DNA of 64,000 bases from Leucocoprinus leucothites (Eukaryota > Basidiomycota > Agaricomycetes > Agaricales > Agaricaceae). The position numbers were made by a program, and so were the translations under genes. Of this stretch, positions 38,932 to 49,692 are shown in pieces. The DNA lies in NCBI GenBank assembly GCA_013368445.1, contig JAACJO010000009.1, positions 1,612,001-1,676,000 on the forward strand. The letters run 5' to 3'. The notes under the pieces are model-generated. The model was not told the DNA's origin. It saw only the letters and a list, made by a program, of their open reading frames with translations, and made no database searches. Every line of letters begins with the position of its first letter. Position 1 is the first letter of the stretch.

Positions 38932-41183
38932 CAATTCAACATGACCCTGGAGGGGTCGCCAATTTATAACGTGGTGCGCGATAGCAGTCCGCGCCCAACT
39001 ACTACAACATGCAGAAAGTACTGCTACCAACTACACATCTACATAGCTAGGTATAAATACGAGTCCGAAGTCCACCTAGTACAAATGACATCTTCACGCA
39101 GTGGTACATAGTTCGAAATGAAAGCATACTACAATACAAGTCGGGCTGTTCTGTTTTACCAGCGGATGGAAATGCACGGCATGGATATCCAGGCCCACCA
39201 CGCAAGGCGCGGGGGTGGACAATGCAACCTGCAGGGAAGAGAACCCTACAGATGTGACTGGGCGGCATTATGGCGATGGTTTTCAAGCCAAAGCCAGTCA
39301 AACCGGTGTCGCCAGAATGGACATTTGCAATCGTCAGCTGCATGTGGCTTGGCACAGTTGACGCACTTGATATGAGGACAGGGATCCTCAGCAGTGGTGG
39401 GCAGGATAGGGGGGTTAGCCTTTGGACTCCCCTTACAACAGCTTGAGTGGGAGTGGCACATCACAGCGCATGGGCGTGGCACGATGAGGTAGAGTGCCCC
39501 CAGTGCCAGCAACGCTGACACTGTGGACTGCCTGGGTGAGCACGTGCAGCCCGGATCACGGACTGGACACCCTCAAAGTGAAGGTACTTGTCCAGGAGCT
39601 GCTTGGCACTCACTCCTGATTGAGAGTCCCAGAGGTCGAACCAGACGGTGGTGGTGTCGGCTCTGGTGGAGTTGCACATGATGCACACAGAGGAAACATC
39701 TGCGAAAATGTCCTTGAAGGTGGACAAATGCATGCAGTCGGTCACGTGATTTGGCGTAATGTGGATGCCATTCACAAGGTAAGGGACATCAAGGACCTTG
39801 AGGTAGGACCTCGACCTGGGGTGGCATGTCTTGATCACAAAGGGGGCAGTAAAGACGGAGGGGATGGAGGACTCAATGACGTCGCAGTTGGCATCAGAGG
39901 GAATGGAGGATGTGTGCAGTGCAATTGTGCTGTACCCCTTGGTGATGTTCTCCACATGCAAGATCGACTTGGCACGGGAGAGGGAGTTGTTGAGAAGGCG
40001 CATGGCCTTGTGGTGGAGATAAGTGACCTCATCGGCATTACCGACGAAGTCAAGGAAGAGTTGGCGGCGGGTGGGGCCTGCAGTTGTCATGCGCAGCTTC
40101 CGAGTCGGGGGAGCAGTGGCTTGGGCGGCCTGATGCATAGCAGTGATGCGATCAGGGTCAAGATCGGGATGGGACTGTGCCAACTTGATCAATGACGCAG
40201 CCCCCGCAAGGCAGGCCGCCTCGGCAAAGGACTTCTTGACTGAGGTGGGGGGAGGGGGCAGCTTGGTGGGTGCTCACTGGGCTTGGCCATCAGACCTAAC
40301 CCTAGCTTGGGGGGGGCCACTAGCGCACGCTTTGGTGGGCGTTTGCTTGGGCAGTAAAGTGGGACAGGCCAGGGCGGGCCGACGATCCGAGGGTGTTTGT
40401 TTGGGCACTTTAGGGGAGCCTATGGCAATGTCACGTGGTTCTGCTTTGTCAGCGGATCCATGGATTGCCTCATGGGCAACACGTGTACGATTAGGGTAGG
40501 CCTCTTCAACTCTGGTGGCACAGTCCCGAATGAAATCTGCAAATGTGGCCCATCCCTGGGCTCGCATTTGCTCATTGATGATGGCCGTGTCACCTTGGCC
40601 ACAGTTGAAAACTTCTGCAACCAGCCCAACAAGTGTCGGGATGATCATGGCAGTGGTGGCCTCTGGAAGAGGGCCTGGGGGAACACTCCTGATGAAGCAG
40701 GAGAAGAAATGGATCCCAGCAAGAGCCCGAGTCTCAACAGACTCCTCAGTTGACCCGGAGGAGACAGCAGATGGCGGTGCTGGGGGGGAAGGTCCTTCAC
40801 AGGGTAGAATGTCTGTCCACCAGCAGTGAAGGGTTTTGGGGACGGCGATGGAACATCAGCCGAGGGAGCAACAGCTGCCTGTGACGGAACGTCAGCGGCA
40901 GGCAGGGAAGAGGGTCCAGGCAACAAAACGTCAGCCTGGGGAGGTCCGAAGAATCTGCAAACATTGTGGGGATCATTGTAGGGGTCGAGATGTTCATCCT
41001 TGGATATCTCGGTGATGTTGAGCTCATCGGCGGAGGCCTCAGTGGACTCGGTAGTTTGGTGGGCGGGCCTTTAGACTTAGACTTTCGCTTGCCCATGTAG
41101 AATAGGCAGAGATACAATGTAAACTAGACGTCTTAAAACACACCAACGAATAGATGGTGGTGGTAAGAGGTCAAGGAGGGATG
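38908..41183 (-). mobile_element. GOS-b copy 7 (minus), full length 2.28 kb, inserted in the 5' end of GOS copy 6
   Basis: It runs from poly(T) at 38908 to the 5' terminus at 41183. It is flanked by the 16-bp duplication CCCTCCTTGTCCTCTT at 38892-38907 and 41184-41199, which is itself the GOS 5'-terminal sequence. The 3' hairpin has decayed on one arm. It is a complete RT-less unit. Confidence 0.94.
39246..41096 (-). pseudogene. GOS-b copy 7 ORF1, broken
   Basis: Start ATG 41096 (MGKRKSKSKGPPTKL), frameshifted soon after as in copy 5, ending near 39246 with WLENHRHNAAQSHL. Readable blocks are ALINEQMRAQGW-like text, RRQLFLDFVGNADEVTYL, RSYLKVLDVPYLVNGIHI, WFDLWDSQSGVSAK, CQRCWHWGHSTSSC and CVNCAKPHAADDCKC. 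The second knuckle region lacks a stretch next to 39460, where the frame changes. A stop near 40277 interrupts the linker. Same lineage as copy 5. Confidence 0.82.
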
Positions 41184-43384
41184 CCCTCCTTGTCCTCTTA
41201 CCACCACCATCAAAAGTTGGTGTTTGTTCTGAGGCATTCTTACATCGTCTATCTATGTTACTATGGGTAGGTGCAAGTCTAAAGCTACTACCAATCAGTT
41301 TGCCACATTCAAATCTGAGTCTGCCATGTCCAATGATGAGCTCAACATCACTGAGATGGCCGAAGACAACCACCTCGACCCCTACAACAACCCACTCAAC
41401 ATGCATGGGTTCTTCAGCTCCCCCCAGGCTGACGTTCTGTCGCCTGGCCCCTCCCAACCGACTGCTGACGTTCCATCGCCATTGGTTGCTCCCCCAGTGG
41501 CTGACGTTTTGTCACCACTCAAACCCTTCACAGCTGGTGGAACCACCTTCTACCCTGTTGACGCTCCCCCTGCTGTGCCCCAATCAGTGACCTCCTCCAA
41601 GGGAAAGAAGAAGGAGCTCACCCCAAAGCATGCTCTCACCAACCTCCGGACATTCCTCAAGTGGCTTGAGGAATGCTCTGACTCCCACTCCTCCATTGCA
41701 GAGGAAGATGCATCTGCAGCTGTCACATGCCTTGCTAAGGTGGCCATCATCATCGTCGACAACCTGGAACTTGACGGCACCCCCCTCTCCTTGCACTTGC
41801 TCAGCTCTCGTGGGCTGAACGATTTCGGGCATGTAATGTACGACCTTGGGCTCAAGTGTGGAATGCCTGAGTCTGGCCCTAAAGCAATGCACGTCATCCA
41901 TGAGGTGACCCATGGATCTGCTGACTCAGCGGGTCCACGTGACATCAACATGGGTTCTCCCAAGGCACCCACTCTACCGCCCCCGGATTGTCGGCCCACC
42001 CCGGCCCGTCCCTCCCTACTGCCCAAGCCAGTGCCTGCAAAAGGCCTATGCTAGTGGCAAAGCACCCATTCAAGCACCCCCCGCTCCTAAGGTTAGGCCT
42101 GATGGCCAAGCCTGGTGAGCGCCTATCCCACCCTCAGTGGCTAAGAAGTCGTTTGCTGAGGTAGCCTGTACCCCAGCCTCTGCGGCAGCACTTATCAAGC
42201 TAGCCCAGTCCCACCCCACCCTCAAGCCTGATCACATTGCCACGATGCATCAGGCTGCCCTTGCTGATGTGCCTTCTGTAAAGAAACCACGCATGACCAC
42301 TTCAGGCCCCACCCAATGCCAACTCTTCCTCAATTTCACTGGCAGTGCCAGTGACATCACTTATCTCCATCACAAGGCCATGTGCCTCCTCAATGACTTC
42401 CTCACTCATGTGAAGAGCTCACTTCGCATCGAGAACATTGCTCAGGTGTACGACGCCATCTCGTTGTACACCAATTCTGTTGCCACTAATGCTGATGCAT
42501 CAGTGATCAAATCCTCCCTCTCTTCAGCCTTCACCGCCCCATTTGAGCTGAAGACCAAGTGCCCCAGGTCCAGGTCTTACCTTAAGATCCTGGATGTCCC
42601 TTACTACATGAGTGGCATCCACACCACTCCGCAACACGTCACCAACCATATGTGCTTGTCTCCCTTCAAGGAGACATTCACTAACATATCCTCTGTGTGC
42701 ATCATGTGCAACTCTGCCAAAGCCGACACTGCTACCATATGGGTCAACCTTTGGGATTCTCAGTCTGGTGCTAATGCCAAGCACCTGGTTGGCAAATACC
42801 TCAACTTCGACAGTGTCCAGTCTATGATCAAGGCTGCACATACTCACCCCAGGACCCCCCAGTGTCAACAATGCTGGCACTGGGGCCACACTACCACCAC
42901 CTGTCGCAACTGTGCACTCAGGTGCTCACAATGCAGTGGGCCACATCAGTCTGAGAATCACTGTACCACCTCCTCCTGCTGTAAGGGATCGCCAAAGGCA
43001 AACCCCCCCATCCAGCCCACACCCACTGGGGAACCCTGTCCCCATATCTTTTTTTTTTTTTTTTTTTTTTTTTTCAAGTGCGACCCCAGAGGGGTCGCCA
43101 ATTTATAACGTGGTGCGCGATGGCAGTCCGCACCCGACTATCTACTACAGGGAACCGATACCGCTACCGACTACACAAGAGTAAACAATTGGGAATACAT
43201 AATAGTCCTGTCCGAGACAATACACGAAACGACAGCAGAAGGGGGGCTAGGCATGTGACAAAATACAAAGAATGAAACATATACCGATATCACTGCATCT
43301 GATGGCAGGCCTTGTGGTTGGTGGGAGCCCATCCAGCAACCGGTGATGGATGGGGAATGATGCGTTGGCACTAGGGAGCTCCCC

Positions 43385-45836
43385 CTAGGCCCAGGGCCGA
43401 CCAGCAGAACCAGAATGACTTTGCAGCCAATCCCAATCAAACTGGTGGTGCCAGAACACACACTTGCGGTCAGTAGCAGCATGTTTCTTGCTGCAATTGA
43501 TGCACTTGATATGGGGACAAGGTTCCCCAGTGGGTGTGGGCTGGATGGGAGGGTTGGCCTTTGGCGATCCCTTACAGCAGGAGGAGGTGGTGCGGTGATT
43601 CTCAGACCAATGTGGTCCACCGCATTGTGAGCACCTGAGCGCGCAGTTGTGACAGGTGGTGGTAGTGTGGCCCCAATGCCAGCATTGTTGACACTGGGGG
43701 GTCCTGGGATGAGTACGCGCAGCCTTGATCATGGACTGCACACCATCGAAGTTGAGGTATTTGCTGACAAGGTGCTTGGTGTTAGTGCCGGACTGAGAAT
43801 CCCAAAGGTCGACCCAAACGGTGGCAGTGTCGCCTTTGGTGGAGTTGCACATGATGCGCACAGAGGATACATTATTTTTTATTTTTTACTTTTTTAAATC
43901 AATGAATTTATATAGCGGTGCTCGATTGCAGTCCGCTTTCACTAAATATTACAAACATACAGTACACTACAGCAAGCTGGGGTACATGAAGCGGTCGAAG
44001 ACCGCTTGAGACAAAGACTATACACGATTAGTCCAGCAATATAGAAAAGACTCGGTAAAGGCTATTGAACGCGGTGTTATACACAGAGATCAGACTCAAA
44101 GGAAAAAAAGAGAGATGAAATAAGAGAGTATAGTTCACCTTCATTTGGTTCGGCGGGCACAGGAGCTTGAGGCGGCGGTGGACGCATGTCATGGTTGGTA
44201 AAAGCAAAGGCGGCCAGATTCTTTTTCAAGAACTCGACAAAGAACTCATACTGAGGGAAAGCACATTGCATCCATTGAGTGCGGAAGGGATAAAGGGGGC
44301 AGTAACACAGGATATGATGTCGTGTTTCCAGGTGATAGCCACAACGACAGGACTTGGGCTCGAGGGGGAAGAACCTCTTGCGATAAGCTCCAATAGGAGC
44401 ATGATTGAGGATGGCACAGAGGATACATTAGCGAATGTCTCCTTGAAGGGAGACAGACGCATACAGTCAGTGACGTGTTGCGGAGTGGTGCGGATGCCAC
44501 TCATGTAGTAAGGGACATCCAGGATCTTAAGGTAAGACCTGGACCTGGGGCGTTTGGTCTTCAGCTCAAACGGGGCAGTGAAGGCTGAAGAGAGGGAGGA
44601 TTCAATCACTGATGTATCAGCATCAGTGGCGACGGAGTTGGTGTACAATGCAATGGTGTCGTACGCCTGAGTGATGTTCTCGACGCAAAGTGAGCTCTTT
44701 GCGCGAGTGAGGGAGTCATTGAGAAGGCGCATGGCCTTGTGGTGGAGGTAGGTGATATCACCCACACTGCCAGTGAAATCGAGGAAGAGTTGGCGTCGGG
44801 TGGGACCCGACGTGGTCATGCGGGGCTTCTTTGCAGAAGGTGCATCAGCGAGAGCAGCCTGATGCATTGCAGCGACACGTTCAGGCTCGAGGGTGGGGTA
44901 GGACTGGGCTAGCTTGATAAGCGCTGCCACAGATGCCGGGGTACAGGCTACCTCAGCAAATGACTTCTTAGCCGCTGAGGGTGGGATGGGCGCTTGCTGG
45001 GCTTGGCCATCAGACCTTACCTTAGGAGTGGGGGGCGCTTGAATGGGTGCTTTGCCACTAGTGCGGGCCTTTGCAGGCGCCGGCTTGGGCGGTAGGGAGG
45101 GACGGGCCGGGGCGGGCCAGTGATCCGAGGGCATTTGTTTGGGCACTTTGGGGGAGCCCATGGCAATGTCACGTGGTTCCACTTTGTCAGCAGATCCATG
45201 GATCGCCTCATGGGCGACACATGTACGATTAGGGTAGGCCTCTTCAACTTTGGTGGCACAATCCCGAATGAAATCTGCAAATGTGGCCCATCCCTGGGCT
45301 CGCATTTGCTCGTTGATGAGGGCCGTGTCGCCGTGGCCCCGGTTGAAAACTTCTGCAACCAATCCAACAAGAGTTGGGATGATCACAGCAGAGGTGGCCT
45401 CTGAAAGAGGGCCTGAGGGAACACTCCCAATGAAGTGGGAGAAGAAACGGATCCCAGCAAGAGCCCGGGTCTCAACAGACTCCTCAGTTGACCCAGAGGA
45501 GACGGCGGATGGCGGTGCTGGGGGAGGAAGGTCCTTTACAGGGTAGAATGTCTGTCCACTGGCAGTGAAGGGTTTTGGGGACGGCGACCGAACGTCAGCC
45601 GAGGGAGCGACTGCCACCTGCAACAGAACGTCAGCGGTAGGCAGGGATGAAGGTCCAGGCAACGAAACGTCAGCCTGGGGAGGTCCAAAGAACCCACGAA
45701 CATTGCGGGGGTCATCGTAGGGGTCAAGATGTTCATCCTCGGACATCTCGGCAATGTTGAGCTCGTTGGCGGAGGCTTCAGCGGACTCAGTTGTTTGGTG
45801 GGGAGGCTTGTTAGACTTAGATTTACGTCTGCCCAT
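43385..45836 (-). CDS. GOS copy 8 ORF1 (631 aa once TadL copy R is removed), mosaic
   Basis: Start ATG 45836 (MGRRKSKSNKPPHQTTES); stop at 43385. Taking out TadL copy R and one copy of its 17-bp TSD leaves 632 codons with no stop. Order: ANELNIAEMSEDEHLDPYDD, FFGPPQADVSLPGP, STEESVETRALAGIRFFSHF, NRGHGDTALINEQMRAQGW, Pro/Ala linker, GPTRRQLFLDFTGSVGDIT, RSRSYLKILDVPYYMSGIR, WVDLWDSQSGTNTK, then CQQCWHWGHTTTTC, CSQCGGPHWSENH and CINCSKKHAATDRKC. The N-terminal half follows type b and the rest type a. With copy 2 it is one of two copies that look functional before later damage. Role inferred: RNA-binding gag-like protein. Confidence 0.85.
43875..44413 (-). mobile_element. TadL copy R (minus), 5'-truncated 539 bp, TSD 17 bp
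   Basis: T-rich start, 3'UTR, and the last about 100 codons of ORF2 (stop at 44077) including part of the terminal zinc-like motif. It is flanked by GCACAGAGGATACATTA at 43858-43874 and 44414-44430, within GOS copy 8 ORF1. A clear recent insertion. Confidence 0.95.
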
Positions 45837-46386
45837 GTAGCTACAAGTAGATGCAGTAGTATTGAACTCTAATCGCGACACACCAACTAAGAGATGGTGG
45901 TGGTAAGAGGTCAAGAAGGGTGCCTGTCCCCATATCAAGTGTGTCAATTGCAGCAAGGAACATGCTGCTACTGACCGCAAGTGCGCATTCTGGCACCACC
46001 GGTTTGATCAGGATTGGCTGCAAAGTCATTCTGGTTCTGCTGGTCGGCCCTGGGCCTAGGGGGAGCTCCCTAGTGCCAACGCATCATTCCCCATCCATCA
46101 CCGGTTGCTGGATGGGCTCCCACCAACCACAAGGCCTGCCATCAGATGCAGTGATATCGGTATATGTTTCATTCTTTGTATTTTGTCACATGCCTAGCCC
46201 CCCTTCTGCTGTCGTTTCGTGTATTGTCTCGGACATGACTCTTATATATATTCCCAGTTGTTTACTCTTGCATAGTTGGTAGCAGTATCAGTTCCCTGTA
46301 GTATATAGTCAGGTGCGGACTGCTATCACATACTACGTCATAAATTTGGACCCCTTCGGGGTCCATTGAATTAAAAAAAAAAAAAA

Positions 46387-47328
46387 GTTTGTCCTTGAGG
46401 AGGAGAGAGGAAATGAAAGAGAAGTACTCCTCAGTGGGCAGGGCTCAGATTAGAGCCATAGAAGTGAGCTCCTCATCCAGGCCTTTGAGGTCAAAGTCAT
46501 CAGGGCGAAGATTTTGGATTTGCTTCATGCTCTCCTCCACCCTGTTGATAAGGGACTGCAGGGACTCGTCCTCAGCCTTCCTAATGTTGAAGAGGTCATC
46601 ATAGGCATTAAAACAAGTGCCAGGATGCCTCTGGAGGTGCACAGCTCGCAAATCTGTCCACATCTTGACAGGATCATCCCTATCAGTGAAGTGAACCCTC
46701 TGGTCCGGTTCCACCATGAGATATAGCCAGCCAGCAGCCTTGTCAGCCCTCACATTCCAGGCCTCCCTAGAGTCGAAGGTGGCTTGGGTAGTGGGGGACG
46801 GGATCTCAGGCTTTAGGAGTTCACCCTTGACCAGTCTCCACAGGCCAGAGGCCTGGAGCCATGCCTGCATCTCGCCTGCCCAGGTAGAGTAGTTGGTGGC
46901 ATTGAGCTTGTCAAAGTTGGGGCCAGAGGAAGACATCTGGGCAGACTGGGAAGCTGAAATGTGGTGTAGGGCGACGAGGAAAGGGTTGGTGGTTGTGTAA
47001 CGAGGGGTATACGTGGCAAACAGTGGGATCGACGGACTGGCAAAGTTCAGAGCAGAACAGGGAAACAGTTGGTATGGGAGGAGCAGAGAAATATTAGGAT
47101 TAGGATAGAGTGATTAGGAATGGAAGTGGGATAGTTGAATGAGTAATGGCCAGAATGCAGCGAAACTTGTTGAAGTCATGGAGACACACGAGATCGACGG
47201 GTGTGCGGGGAGGCAACTAGAGCAACGCGAAAACAAAGGAGAAAACGCGAAAACAGCGGATAGGAGAAGCAGAAGACAGTTGAGGAAGAAATGGGGCAAA
47301 AGTTGTTGTCTGAGGCTTCTAGAGGCTG
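46387..47328 (-). pseudogene. Cop1 gag N-terminal part and untranslated leader
   Basis: The minus-strand ATG at 46936 opens MSSSGPNFDKLNATNYSTWA, GEMQAWLQASGLWRLVKGEL and WNVRADKAAGWLYLMVEPDQ, typical of copia gag (the UBN2/DUF4219-like capsid region). A TGA at 46445-46447 (former CGA, Arg) ends the frame, but ALPTEEYFSFISSLLLKDK continues to 46387, where the GOS copy 6 poly(A) begins. Upstream of the ATG is a non-coding leader of about 390 nt up to the primer binding site. It encodes the particle protein in the living element; here it is truncated. Confidence 0.87.
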
Positions 47329-47340
47329 GGGCCCATAACC
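47329..47340 (-). promoter_or_regulatory. Cop1 primer binding site (initiator-Met half-tRNA type)
   Basis: GGTTATGGGCCC (minus orientation) begins immediately inside the 5' LTR. It is complementary to the anticodon arm of initiator tRNA-Met (which contains CAT in its anticodon loop), as in Drosophila copia. The same site is at 61972-61983. Confidence 0.75.
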
Positions 47341-47591
47341 TGTTAGAAGGTGACGCACAGGGGATGTGTGGGAGGTCCTAGAAACCAGAGAGATTGCCTA
47401 GGGAGCTCACAACTCACACAGGAATCTGTGGACAACTGTAAATGACTGAGAGTCAAGAAAGCGTCCACAGGAGAGTTGAACATCCAGTCAGGTGATCTAC
47501 AACTGACTAAGCAACCTCTGCATCAACTCTAACTTCACACATCAACAAATCAATCACAAATACTTGTAGACTGTCCAGAGCACATCTGACA
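47341..47591 (-). repeat. LTR1, 5' LTR of a Cop1 element (251 bp, short form)
   Basis: TGTCAG ... CTAACA in minus orientation, next to the PBS, so it is a 5' LTR. It has a single unit of the 51-bp repeat. The right flank is TadL copy S (minus); the flanking CAGAT has no partner in view. Confidence 0.92.
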
Positions 47592-48608
47592 CAGATGCCC
47601 TCGATGGCAGGGAGTTTGCATTGTTTGACCCATTCCATGAGATCCCAGGGTCATTTGTTGGTTGACGCTATCTCATGAATGCATTTGTGGAAGAAAGAAC
47701 GTTTGGCAGCTTGAGTAGCTGCTCTGAATGCCTGCCAGTCTTTCCAATCCTTTGTCCTTCTGTAAATGAGAAGAGTCTCAGAGCAGTGGGGGGACCACCA
47801 TTCCTTCAACCTGTTAGTAATCCATACAGTTTTAGAGTTTGTATTCCATGATTCAGAGAGTATTCGAGAAATAGAGTCAGAAATATTGTTCAGACAGGCA
47901 GTAGAATGAATGTTCAAACAATCAAGAGCTGTTAGATGCTCTGAGACCTGGGAAATGAAAGTGGTCTCTTCATCGCTATCTTTTGGTAGTACACGTTTTT
48001 TATAATTAATATAATCTGGACGAATTGGAAGATCGATAATCAGAGGTGCATGATCCAAGGGTAGTCTCGAATTGATGTCAATGGATATGGGGAGTAGAGT
48101 TATTGGCACAGAACATTAGATTGATAACCGAGTTGTCATGATCTCTTATGGGAGAAAAATGGGTTGGAGAGAAATTGGTCGGTGGAGACCTTGTGAGATT
48201 GAAGCAGTCCACTAGCTCCGTTAGAGTTATGGCAAAATGAGGGGTATGGAAGACTAAGGGGTCCCACTCTGGAGATCGACAATTGAAGTCACCTCCCATA
48301 TATACAATATTAGAGATGTCAATAAAGTTCATTGAAAGAAAGTTGATCACTGATGAGGATGAGTCAGAATATATGTTAAGCAGATGGATATAGTTATCCT
48401 GGTTGAATAATCCCAAGATTTGTATGTCATAATGGTTAACCCACTCTTGTTGAAGGATGGGTCTCATGCGAAGTAATCGTCTATGAACATAGGTCAGAGT
48501 ACAGGGTTGCAGGTCATTTGGCTTAGTAAGGCAAACCATACACAGCCACTCAGGGTGAATAGGAGCACCTATGACATTATCCCCTTCAGAGTTAGTCGTA
48601 GAGAGTGC
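47592..48608 (-). pseudogene. TadL copy S fragment (minus): ORF2 endonuclease and linker
   Basis: The minus-strand endonuclease reads VCLTKPNDLQPCTLTYVHRR, LQQEWVNHYDIQILGLFNQD, YMGGDFNCRSPEWDPLVF and LDHAPLIIDLPIRPDYINYK, then VWITNRLKEWWSPHCSETLL. One frameshift lies near 48090. The left end is cut by the Cop1 5' LTR, the right end (toward the ORF2 start) by the poly(T) of a GOS at 48609. No 3' part of this LINE can be assigned. Confidence 0.87.
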
Positions 48609-49692
48609 TTTTTTTTTTTTTTTTTTTTTTAATTAGTGGACCCCGGAGGGGTCCAAATTTATAACGTGGTGCATGATAGCAGTCTGCGCCCAACTATCTA
48701 CACAGGGAACCGATACCGCTACCAACTATGCAAGAGTAAACAACCGGCAGCAGAAGGGGGCTAGGCATATAACGAAATGCAAAAAAATGAGACATATACC
48801 GATATCACTGCATCTGATGGCAGGCCTTGTGGTTGGTGGGAACCCATCCGGTGACTGGCAATGGATGGGGGATGATGAGTTGATGCTAGGGAGCTCCCCC
48901 TAGGCCTGGGGCCAGCCAGCTGAACCAGAATGACTTTGCAGCCAATCCCGATCAAACCGGTGGTACCAGAATGCACACTTTGAGAAGGTGGTGCAGTGAT
49001 TCTTGGACCGATGTGGTCCACTGCATTGCGAACACCTGAGCACATGGTTGCAACAGGTAGTGGTAGTGTGGCCCCAACGCCAGCATTGTTGACACTGGGG
49101 GGTCCCAGGGTGAGTGCGTGCAGCCCTGATCATAGACTGTATGCTGTTGAAGTTGAGGTATTTGCCAACCAGGCACTTGGCATTGGCACTGGACTGAGAA
49201 TCCAAAAGGTCAACCCATACAGTAGCGGTGTTGGCTTTGGCGGAGTTGCACATGATACACACAGAAGATACGTTAGTGAATGTCTCCTTGAAGGGAGACA
49301 AGTGCATACAGTTGGTGACGTGTTGCGGAGTGGTGCAGATGCCACTCGTATAGTAAGGGATGTCCAGGATCTTGAGGTAAGACCTGGACCTGGGGCGTTT
49401 AGTCTTCAGCTCAAACGGGGTGAAGGCTGAAGAGAGGGAGGATTTGATCACTGATGCATCAGCATCAGTGGCAATGGAATTAGTGTACAACAAGATGGTG
49501 TCGTATGCCCAAGTAATGTTCTTGACACGAAGTGAACTCTTTGCATGAGTGAGGGAGTCGTTGAGGAGGCGCATGGCCTTGTGGTGGAGATAAGTGATGT
49601 CACCGGCACTGCCAGTGAAATCGAGGAAGAGTTGGCATTGGGTGGGGCCCGAAGTAGTCATATGTGGCTTCTTTGCAGAAGGTGCATCAGCC
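48609..49692 (-). mobile_element. GOS-a copy 9 (minus), 3' half only
   Basis: Poly(T) at about 48609-48630, hairpin of the TGGACCCC/GGGGTCCA version at 48637-48655, 3'UTR, and the C-terminal half of ORF1 up to codons for DAPSAKKPHMTTSG. At 49692 it meets the 5' terminus of GOS copy 10 in the opposite orientation. The left flank is TadL copy S. No TSD. Confidence 0.82.
48900..49692 (-). pseudogene. GOS-a copy 9 ORF1 C-terminal half, with deletion between knuckles
   Basis: Blocks: TSGPTQCQLFLDFTGSAGDI, RSRSYLKILDIPYYTSGICT, WVDLLDSQSSANAK, CQQCWRWGHTTTTC and CSQCSGPHRSKNH, then a deletion joins TTFS directly to KCAFWYHRFDRDWL, so the first half of the third knuckle is gone. It ends WPQA with a TAG near 48900. 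Confidence 0.82.

Larger units (their letters stand above)
43049..45922 (-). mobile_element. GOS copy 8 (minus), full length, mosaic type b/type a
   Basis: It runs from poly(T) at 43049 to the 5' terminus at 45922, flanked by the 14-bp duplication CCTGTCCCCATATC (43035-43048 and 45923-45936) in GOS copy 6. Without TadL copy R it is about 2.32 kb. The 3'UTR and knuckles are type a and the N-terminal half is type b. The hairpin GCGACCCC/GGGGTCGC is intact with loop TCT. Confidence 0.95.
41263..46057 (+). pseudogene. GOS-a copy 6 ORF1, split and mildly broken
   Basis: Start ATG 41263 (MGRCKSKATTNQFATF). A frameshift near 42035 and a TGA for CGA near 42117 break the linker, and the core is open from 42119. 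Knuckles CQQCWHWGHTTTTC and CSQCSGPHQSENH are before the insertion of GOS copy 8. The third knuckle, CVNCSKEHAATDRKC, resumes at 45937, and the stop is a TAG at 46055-46057. Most differences from the intact copy 2 protein are Arg>His, Cys or Gln changes, as expected from CpG decay. Confidence 0.85.
38889..46386 (+). mobile_element. GOS-a copy 6 (plus), full length, holding two other GOS copies
   Basis: Pieces 38889-38907, 41200-43048 and 45937-46386 add up to about 2.32 kb, from the 5' terminus (CATCCCTCCTTGTCCTC) to poly(A). GOS-b copy 7 sits about 19 bp inside its 5' end and GOS copy 8 sits in the last zinc knuckle, both with clean TSDs. The 3' hairpin is the TGGACCCC/GGGGTCCA version (46347-46365). 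Both outer flanks are Cop1 (RT on the left, gag on the right) but no matching TSD is visible, so copia sequence may have been lost on insertion. Confidence 0.88.

Noticed and set aside
46445..46936. Host gene encoding the 163-aa protein MSSSGPNFDKLNAT...
   Set aside because: The sequence is copia gag, preceded by a leader, a primer binding site and a 5' LTR.
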